A stretch of DNA of 35,584 nucleotides, from positions 75,881 through 111,464 of the forward strand of contig SZWC01003862.1 in the NCBI GenBank assembly GCA_023375785.1, written 5' to 3'. The DNA comes from Penium margaritaceum. Its lineage: Eukaryota; Streptophyta; Zygnematophyceae; Desmidiales; Peniaceae. Every line of letters starts with the position of its first letter. The first letter of the stretch is position 1. The position numbers were made by a program, and so were the translations under genes. The notes beneath the pieces were generated by a model. The model was given only the letters and a program-made list of their open reading frames with translations. It was not told where the DNA came from and ran no database searches. Of this stretch, positions 28,338 to 35,584 are shown one piece after another.

Positions 28338-31299
28338 CTGAGACCTTCACAGAACCCGCTCCAGTGCGCCACGACCCAACCGTCCCCTTCACGCCCTTTA
28401 CGCCTACCCCTGCCCCCGCGCGGCCCGCTGCTGCGGCTGCATCTCTGCCCATGTTGGAATGCAGACGGCCGGCACTGCCTCCAGTGACACCTCCAGCAGC
28501 CAAGGCAGGCTTCCTAAGCTCCTGAATCGCCTTGTGGATCTCCAAAAGGAGGGGGTCACCCCGAAACGCCGCCGTACTCATTTCCTCGTCCATCTCCTCC
28601 TCATCCTCCTCTTCCTCATCATCATCCTCCTCGCTCAAGACCTCTGACACCTTCCCCTTCTCCCCATCTGCCCCAGGTGCGGCAGCACCAGCATCCACAC
28701 CGGCACCAGCACCACCTTCCGCCGCCTTCCCGGCCTCTGCCTGGCGCCGCCTCGCCTTCCTCAGGCGGCGGATGACCTGGCGGTAGCGCGCCACCTCCGA
28801 CTCCCACTGGTCGGCAAGGGACCGCGGTGTGCGACCGCTGTACCCAGCGGCCTGCATCCAGCGCAGCACACGCTCCCACAGCTGCTCCACCGCGGATGGC
28901 GACGGCACTGACACAGCCCCTCCATTCTCAGCCTTGCCCGCAGCCTCTGCGGCAGCAGCGTCCGCCGCCGCCGCCGCCTCGAAGTCCTTCTGCAGGGCAA
29001 GGCGGCGGCGCACCAGGCACAGAAGCTCCAGGGGAGAGAACGGGTGCTGAGGCTTCACCTGGTCTGCAGCCACGCCACTGGGGGCGTTTGGCGCCGCCAG
29101 GGCCAGTATAGCTGGGAGGGATGTGATCATCTCCTCGGACAAGGCTTGTGAATCTGCTTCGTCCCCTGCCTCCTCCGCTCCCCCGTCCCCCCCTGTCTCC
29201 TTGCTCTCCGTGGCGTCTGCAGCCATGTTGCCTCCAGCTGCTTCCAGTGACTTACCCTCTGCCGATGCTGCAGCACTGGGCACATCCTCTTTGCCTTCTT
29301 CTGCGGGTTCTGTCTTGGGCTTCAGTAGAGCTGCACCCTCACTCTCCTTGCCTTGTCCTCCTGCCCCCTCGCCATCTGCCTCCTTGACCTCCATGTCCCC
29401 AGCGCCTATGGCAATATTGCAAACTCCGGCTGCCGATTCATAGGAGGGCTTGTCGGCCTCTGCAGCCACTTTGCTCTCCTCTCTATCTGTGTCTACTTTT
29501 GCTTCACCTCCATCACCTTGCTTCTTGCCTTCTCCCGCCAATGCAGCAAAGCTTTCCACCTGCTCCGCAACCACCCCCTCTCCCTCCAGCATGCTCAGAG
29601 CGCCACCCACCCCCTTCTCCTCGAAGACATCATCAACTTTCATTCTGTCAGCCTCCATCTCCTTCTCTTTCATCTCGCCCGCTTCTGCTCCTGAACCGTC
29701 CATGTCCTTCCCCCTCACAGCTCCCTCATCCTTCCCCTCATCAGCCTCTTCCTTTACATCAACAGCCTTTTCATGCTGCTTGGCACCACCATCAGAGTTG
29801 CCCTCCTGGTCAACATCGTCTGCAGCCAACACCACTCCCTCCTTCACAGCCTCAGCCTTCACACCATCTCCAGACACTTGGTTGATTGCTTCCCCATCCA
29901 CTTTTATCTCCGCCTTCTCGTGCTCACCCGGATCCGCAACACCCTCCATCGCGCTCGCAAGACCATTGGACTCGTCCACTCTCTTGGCCAGCACCTCCTG
30001 TTCAACCCCTCCCTCGCCCTCCGTGCGGGGCTTCTTGGAAGTAGCGGCAGCAGCCTCATCATAAGCCACTCCATTACTCTCCTCAGACGGTGCGTCCTCA
30101 TCACGGCCACGCTTGCCACTCTTCTCCACTGTGCTCGGAGCATCTGTCGCCTCCTCCTCTTCCAGCTTGACCCCCACCTCTTCGGATGATACCTTTTCCC
30201 CAGCATCCTCTAACATGTGGCTACCCTCACAGCCTCCCTCTGCCCCTTTGATGCCACCAGTGGCTTTGCAACCTCCCTCACCGGTGGGCTCCTCAGAGGC
30301 ATCAGCAGGTCCTGCCAAGGCCATCACAGCCGCTGCATTGCCTCCTTCACTTACATCTTCTGTGCTCTCCCCGACAGCAGCACCACCGCTCACAGCCACA
30401 GCTTTGTCACCGCCTCCCTCATCTTCAACCTTCTCATCTTGTTGCTCCTCCTCTAAACTGCCCTTCTTTTTTTCATCCCCATCACTTGCATCCTCATCAT
30501 CACCCCCTCCCCCACCCCCAGCCCCTCCCCCTTCACCACCTCCACCTCCCCCTCCACCTTCCCCTCCACCTCCTCCCTCTCCAGTGCCACCACCAGCGTC
30601 ATCACCACCACCTCCTCCCCCTCCCTCCCCATCGTCCGCTCCACCATCCTTGCCACTGCTCCCGTCACCTTCACCTTCACCTCCCTGATGACCCTCTCCT
30701 CCACCATCCGCATCCTCCGTCGTAGCAGCCTTCATCACAAGGGAATCGCCCAGCCCTGCCTCATCTCTGGCCTCCCCAAACTCCATCTCGTCTACGTCGC
30801 CCTCGTACCCATCGTCCCCTTCCACCCCCCAGCCCGCGCCACTGCACCGACCACCCCGCCGCTTCGCAGTCTGCTCCTGTAACTGGCCCCAGAGGCCACC
30901 CCCAGCAGCACCGTCCCCACTGCCACCACAGGCAGCAGCACCGTCCACTGACCCAGCAGCCGCCACCAGCCGCGCCAGCTGGGGAGACGAAGTCCACATG
31001 CCGTCGTCCATGGGCTTCCCATGCAGGACAGCACCAGCACCTTCACCGACTCCCTCGCCTACCCGGCTGTCGCCAAGGGCAGCACTGTCCATGCCCAGGA
31101 GACCGCAGGCAAGCTCCAGAAGTTGAAGTCTTGCCTCCCCCGTGAGTGCAAAGCGCGAGCAGTCGGAGGGATCGTTCTGCGTCGCACAACCCATCACCAA
31201 GCGGAGCCACTCACACTTCCTGAAGTGCAGCACCACCCCCGCCGAGAGCAGTAGACTTGCTCTTGAAGTGTTGCAAGGCCTGTGGAACCAATCCAGCAC
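28338..31299 (-). CDS. Host gene, large acidic exon with SANT-like segment
   Basis: About 987 codons are open without a stop. It begins VLDWFHRPCN and a conserved-looking helical part (LLLSAGVVLHFRKCEWLRLV, then ARLQLLELACGLLG). A very long disordered region follows, rich in Gly, Glu, Asp, Ala and Lys (about 30950-29150), including Gly-Glu repeats near 30500-30650. Toward the end come FSPLELLCLVRRRLALQKDF and VEQLWERVLRWMQAAGYSG, with LADQWESEVARYRQVIRRLR (about 29040-28730), a second SANT/trihelix-like segment. An acidic run EEDDDEEEEDEEEMDEEM follows (about 28575-28630). The acceptor could be GGTGCAG at 31300 or the stronger polypyrimidine TTCTTCAG at 31341. The architecture suggests a nuclear regulator, with function unknown. 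Confidence 0.65.
30480..30680 (-). repeat. Gly/Glu-coding low-complexity repeat
   Basis: The plus strand is CCTCCACCTCCCC-rich and the minus strand encodes Gly-rich runs with interspersed Glu and Asp. It lies within the large host exon and is probably variable in length. Confidence 0.6.
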
Positions 31300-32010
31300 C
31301 TGCACCGGGGAAGTGAAGAAGAGTGACAAAACTGCTATTCCTGAAGAAGAAAAAAAAGAAGGGGAAGAGGAGAGGAGGCAGAGGGGGCTCGGACAAAAGG
31401 GAGCGAGGGTGTCACAAAGTGAGGGGATACGCTGTGCATATCTGCCTTGCTATACACATACACCGCAAACAGCAGAAGCACCAAAAATAGCAGGACCAGA
31501 CTATCACAATGAGGACAACTGCGAGCCTGCCCATCACAGCCAAGCGACATCGGCCTTCAGAACGACTGCTGCTCCCTGCCTTGCAGAAGACCTCCCACCA
31601 AACCTGCCAGCACGCGGCACCACCACCCAGCATCACAAACAAGCACCACAAACAGACACCACCACCCAGCACCACGAGCCAACACCACGACCCGGCGACA
31701 TGAACCAACACCACCACCCAGCACCGCAAACGGACACCACCTACCAGCACCACCAACCAACTCCATCACCCAGAATCACAAACCAAGACCGCAAGCTAGC
31801 ACCACAAACCAATGCGACCATCCAACATCAACACGAACCGACACAACCCAGCAATACGAAACAACGGCACCGCCCGACACCACAAGCCAACACAACCAAC
31901 CAGAACCACGAACTAACGCCACCATCCCGAACCACGAACACTACCACCACCACCCAGCACCACCAGCGCTGCCACAAGCAACAGCGCGCCAGCGGCAGAT
32001 TTCACCAGAC
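31300..32010 (-). other. Probable 5' intron of the host gene
   Basis: The donor CGTGCAG|GTCTGG at 32010 and acceptor CCCCGGTGCAG at 31300 give a phase-0 junction that joins two open frames. The interval includes a CAC-rich minisatellite and no convincing gene. Confidence 0.45.
31600..31975. repeat. CAC/AAC-rich minisatellite
   Basis: Imperfect repeats of the type AACCAACACCACCCAGCACCA, about 11-22 bp long, fill this stretch. The plus-strand frame through it gives His/Thr/Pro/Gln-rich peptide. The minus strand gives Val/Leu/Gly/Trp-rich peptide. Both look like repeat translation. It appears to lie in a host intron or promoter region. Confidence 0.7.
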
Positions 32011-32355
32011 CTGCACGTGACCGACGCGCGTTCCCCAGTCCAGGCGTGACAGAGACTCCGCGGCCAGGCGAAGCGCGTCCTCCTCCTCGACGCGCATCGT
32101 GATGGCACGCCGACCTCCACACCCCACCTGCAACTCGCGCATCAACCCGCCGCACAGCGGGTTTGGCCAAAGAACGCCCGCTCCCTCCGCCGACACCACA
32201 CACCACCACGCAAGCGCCTGCGGTTCTCGTACGTTTGCCACTCCGTGCCGCTCCCACATGTGCTTCCTGCCACGCGGACAGTGGCACCGCCGCTGGGACG
32301 ATGGGTTTCCCGCTGGTGCCTTCCTGGGACGCACGTGCGGATGCTGAGCCTGCAC
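32011..32355 (-). CDS. Putative upstream exon of the host gene
   Basis: A minus-strand frame reads LCGGLMRELQVGC, RRAITMRVEEEDALRLAAES and LSRLDWGTRVGHVQ up to a good donor at 32011. It is unlike the repeat-derived frames nearby and joins in phase to the large exon. The true start could be the Met in LMREL or further upstream. The part upstream of about 32160 is uncertain. Confidence 0.4.
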
Positions 32356-32448
32356 GCCTTCTGTTCAGCCCCGCACGTTCGGATAGAAGAACGACGAGGC
32401 TGGGACGAGCTCTTGGGCTGGCGCAACAGGCGCAACGGATCGGACGGG

Positions 32449-32464
32449 TGGGGGGGGGGGGGGN
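32449..32464. other. G homopolymer followed by single N
   Basis: A run of G, interrupted once upstream, ends at the N at 32464. Sequence on the two sides shows no shared feature. It is probably a contig join at an unassembled homopolymer. Confidence 0.6.
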
Positions 32465-35270
32465 ACAAACGGGGGCATCTTGCCAGTGGCGGTCGGAGCG
32501 CCAGGCAACCTTTCGGCCGGACACTGCCGAACATAACCCGTCGACCTGAAGGTGGCGTAGACACTGCGAGTCGAGCTGCGATTACGCTTTGAGGCCAGTT
32601 TGCAGAGCGACGGACATCCTGTTCCTGACTAGTACCAAGGTAGAAAAGAAGTCGTGGGCTAATAACTCCTATTTCTTGCGCCGGTGGAGAAGTTGGGACC
32701 GGGACGCTCAACATCGGCTGGGCAGGACAGAACTAGTGGTTCGGCGAAGTCCGGGAAAACGCACGAGAGACTGCTCGCCTCCCCGAACCGCTACGGAGAT
32801 GCACCCAAGCTGTAGGGAAGTCGACAGCCAGGTCGGAGGACACTCGGGAGTGAAAAGCAAATCGGACAGACTTGAACCACGGGCCAGCCGGGCCAGGGGA
32901 GAGCGAAAGTGAGCACGCTCGCTTACTCAGACCCCGTTCGCTCTGCTTATGGCAGCGCTATGTCGAGGAGGCAGCTGGCTCTGGTTCCAACGCAACCAGG
33001 GTGAAGTGCAGCGGTCCCGATGGCAACGCTGGACAGCGGGTGCAGCCTCCAAACCCTAGACGCGAGCTGCGGTAAACAGGAGAAAACGCGCGACCGCCTG
33101 CTGAACGCAGACGCGCACTCGATTTCCTAGTCTGTAAAAACTTCGGAATTCTATAATTAATAATTATTGTAGAATATCATGCGATATGAACCTGGTTCAT
33201 TACACAAAATGGAAGGATTACCCAACCTAAAAAATGAAAATACATCGCTCCGATAATCGCACAAGCAAAAGAGCACATCTGCGGCCCTCGCTTTAGATAG
33301 GTTTCTGCAAACTACGTACGTAAAGATGGTGACGGCGGCTGGGGCATCAGCCTGGAGTGGCTTTGTGCGTGCAACCACCGTGCATCGTTCTGTCGCTCTC
33401 GCTTGAAACCCTCGCTGGCCACCTGCATTGCCGTCGGGCAGAAAGAAAGTCGTCGTCTTACCGCGTAAGTGGGCAGCCACAGATTGTCCACGTCATCGAG
33501 ATTGACGCAATAAGCCAATGTTCGGCCGATGTTGCGTTCCAGCCGATGCTTCTCGCACGTGGGAACTCTTCCATCGTCGGAGAAATCTATCCCGGCGTCA
33601 GTCTCGGTTGCCAGTGCAAAACTCTTCCGCCAGAAACTGCACTGCGCCACCTACCACGTCCGCCGCAACCGAGACGAGCCCTCCCCCTCCGCAAAGCGCG
33701 ATGTCGACTGTGGACGCGGGCGGGGGGAAAGATGAGCGTACGACATTTCGAGTTCGAAGTTTGCCGCACCGCATATCGAAGATTCAAGTTGTAGAGCTGT
33801 TATTCGAGACGGTCTGCATAAACGTTTTTAGCCCGTAATGGAGTCAGACGGACGGAAGAGCCACCGACTCATCAAGGTCTATCTACAATTTGAGCCTGAC
33901 GATGAGATGTAGGTATAAGAGCAACAAAGGGGAAAACTCGGTCTCCTCACCACGTCCTGAAGTTCATGAGGAAACAAAAGAAATTTGAAAAATATTTCTA
34001 ATATACTTTATTCGAACGAAAACTTGTGGCATCACGTCTCCCACCACAAATTCCACTACGCTGGTACAACTTACCAATCTCGATAATAGTTTCATGGGGC
34101 TCACTTCTGAAAACAATGCACCTTTGTATTTTAAATCCATGATAAACACAAATACCTGTGCTTCTTTGGTCACCATTTATGCAAAATCTTTCATGGTTTA
34201 ACGTGTTCTAACATGACATTGACACGATGCATTGGCCCACTCCAATCCGCGCAAAAATCTATCTACCATCTTTCTCATGAACCATCCTGAAGTTTCATAT
34301 CGAAATCCAATACATACAACTCTTTTGGTAGCACCTAGCTTGTTATGTAACGGTTTTGAAGGTGAAAAACCACAATGTTCTTAGTGAAGTTCCTCAGCAA
34401 GCGGCGTCACACTTGTTGCACTTCAAGCACACGAGCAGAGAAACAATCTTTCTCAAACCATGTTGCTTTGTCTGTGAACGTTCATGTTGCTCACTTATCA
34501 CACGCTGTTCAACGCTCGTTGTTCCCACTTCCTTATACGTCTAGCCTATAAGTTTTCAGCACAACAACTGTCATTACCATCGTCCATTGTTCCACAAGTC
34601 TTGGTGACTCCCAGACATGACACCACTCACTTGTGGTGGAGTACATTTGCTCTGAGGGCACCATGCACAGCATAAACTAGTCATTTTTATCACCCAAACA
34701 TCTGGTGTAGCTGTAACTGCTCAAAACCTCTGGCTCCTGCACTTGGGTCGTTGTCGGAGTTCCCAGAATGGCGTCTAGAGCTTGTTCAAGGGGTTTTCCT
34801 CTCTGATCACTCTACGGGAAATCGTCATCGACCCTGTGCAAGAAAACTTAAATAACTCAAGTATCCGGAGGCCAATTTCCGTTTTTACCTCACCCCCTCG
34901 TTCGGTGTCCGAAACAGGGCGGTACCAAATCGAACTCATGAGTTCGCACTAGTTTCCCGGTTCTGAAACTTGTAGTTCGTCCTAAACGGCCTCGAGTTTC
35001 GTTTTCGACGCGTCGGCACGAAATCATCGTGTGCGAGGAACGATAGGCGGTTTCGCACCGACTTTTCTCGTGTGCTCCCCTCGCTCCTCCCTCTCACCCT
35101 CGCTCTCCATATCCCTCATCCTCGCTCCCTCGCTTGCAAGGAGGATGAGAGGGGGCGAGGGCACAAGGCCACGAGGCTTCGCCCTTGAGGCCCTCGCGGT
35201 CCATCAGCCGCCGATCGGGCTGAGAATACGATCGGTGGCTAGCGGCTAGCGGCTGGTGGCCGGCTAAGAA
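32465..35270. other. No gene recognised
   Basis: Short open frames on both strands have no recognisable motifs. The stretch around 33140-33180 and most of 33950-34700 are AT-richer than the rest of the window. A C/T-rich block with a near-complementary G/A-rich block occurs at 35080-35160. I see no rRNA, tRNA or repeat array here. Confidence 0.4.
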
Positions 35271-35584
35271 AGTACTTAGAAGCTTCCTAGCAACACAGCC
35301 GTTGACCGGGCGTCAGTGCCTGGTCAGACGGTGACGACAGTCACAGGTCGTACACACAACGGCAAGGGTTTGGCTAGGAGACACAAGACACAATGTCAGA
35401 ATGCTTCAATAAAGCATATGCAGAGAGAAATGACAACTGACAGGTCCAGGGCATAAATACCTGCCGCGGCGCACGGCGGGTGTCGCACGCGGCAGTCCAA
35501 GAGCTGTCCTAAAACCGGCCCAAAACCACTGTTTTGGCCGTAACTCTGCGCACACATGTCAGAATCCTACGCCGTCTGAACCTA
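35271..35584 (-). mobile_element. LTR fragment at the window edge
   Basis: From TTAGAAGCTTCCTAG onward the sequence follows the inner end of the minus-element LTR: a GCGTCAGTGCCTGGTCAG-like block, CAGAGAGAAATGACAA, CATAAATACCTGCCGCGGCG, AAAACCGGCCCAAAACCACT and CCGTCTGAACCTA. The same features, in the same order and orientation, occur at 7013-7335 and 12544-12866, at lower identity. It runs off the end, so element type and completeness are unknown. Confidence 0.8.

Noticed and set aside
31142-32020. Plus-strand frame of 292 codons rich in His, Thr, Pro and Gln
   Set aside because: It is translation of the CAC-rich minisatellite and of the antisense of host exons. No domain or start context supports it.
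1-35584. Bacterial operons, rRNA or tRNA genes, plasmid origins
   Set aside because: None seen. Introns, copia elements with tRNA-Met primer sites and polyglutamine coding all indicate a eukaryotic nuclear genome.

Overview
This window is eukaryotic nuclear DNA. It holds Ty1/copia-type LTR retrotransposons and one intron-bearing, glutamine-rich gene. Three LTR contexts carry the initiator-Met tRNA primer-binding sequence TGGTATCAGAGC, which is typical of copia elements in plants and green algae. Host introns are short GT..AG introns, coding sequence is GC-rich, and CAG/CTG triplet tracts are abundant. A green alga or other plant-lineage genome fits best, but the species cannot be named from the sequence. 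Several N positions mark contig joins, and one of them has created an assembly duplication inside the host gene.

Layout. (1) 1-~6800: a decayed plus-strand copia element (element 1) whose 5' LTR lies outside the window. It has a CAG-rich leader, a gag with a long polyglutamine start full of in-frame TAG codons, protease, integrase, a truncated reverse transcriptase, RNase H, a polypurine tract and a 3' LTR. (2) 7013-13912: a structurally complete minus-strand LTR element flanked by the 5-bp target-site duplication CCTAG. It has a PBS and PPT but no recognisable protease, integrase, reverse transcriptase or RNase H. It encodes a CCHC zinc knuckle followed by a long acidic, coiled-coil-repeat protein, in one frame broken by a few stops. 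This non-autonomous element is the best candidate for something undescribed. (3) 13949-21845: a plus-strand copia element (element 2) with both LTRs and recognisable gag, PR, IN, RT and RNase H. It is disabled by stops, frameshifts and substitutions in the protease and integrase active sites. Its 3' LTR runs straight into a second PBS and leader (21846-22050), so it is part of a tandem LTR-internal-LTR-internal array cut by an N. (4) 22052-24350: mostly unannotated, with a possible PPT/LTR start of another element. (5) ~24359-32355, minus strand: a host gene reconstructed as at least three exons, with a likely fourth upstream. It has an acidic disordered region, two SANT/trihelix-like helical segments, a polyglutamine region and a SAM-like domain. 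(6) 32464-35270: no gene recognised. (7) 35271-35584: the edge of another LTR related to the minus-strand element.

The retroelements are relatives. Their LTRs share a core, they share the PBS, and elements 1 and 2 both have polyglutamine near the gag start. The minus element could only have moved using enzymes supplied by an autonomous relative; element 2-like copies, when intact, are the natural candidates. The in-frame breaks in all three are overwhelmingly TAG, usually where CAG is expected. This points to C-to-T decay at CHG sites or, less likely, to a TAG=Gln reading. The host gene's polyglutamine region contains no TAG, which argues for decay.
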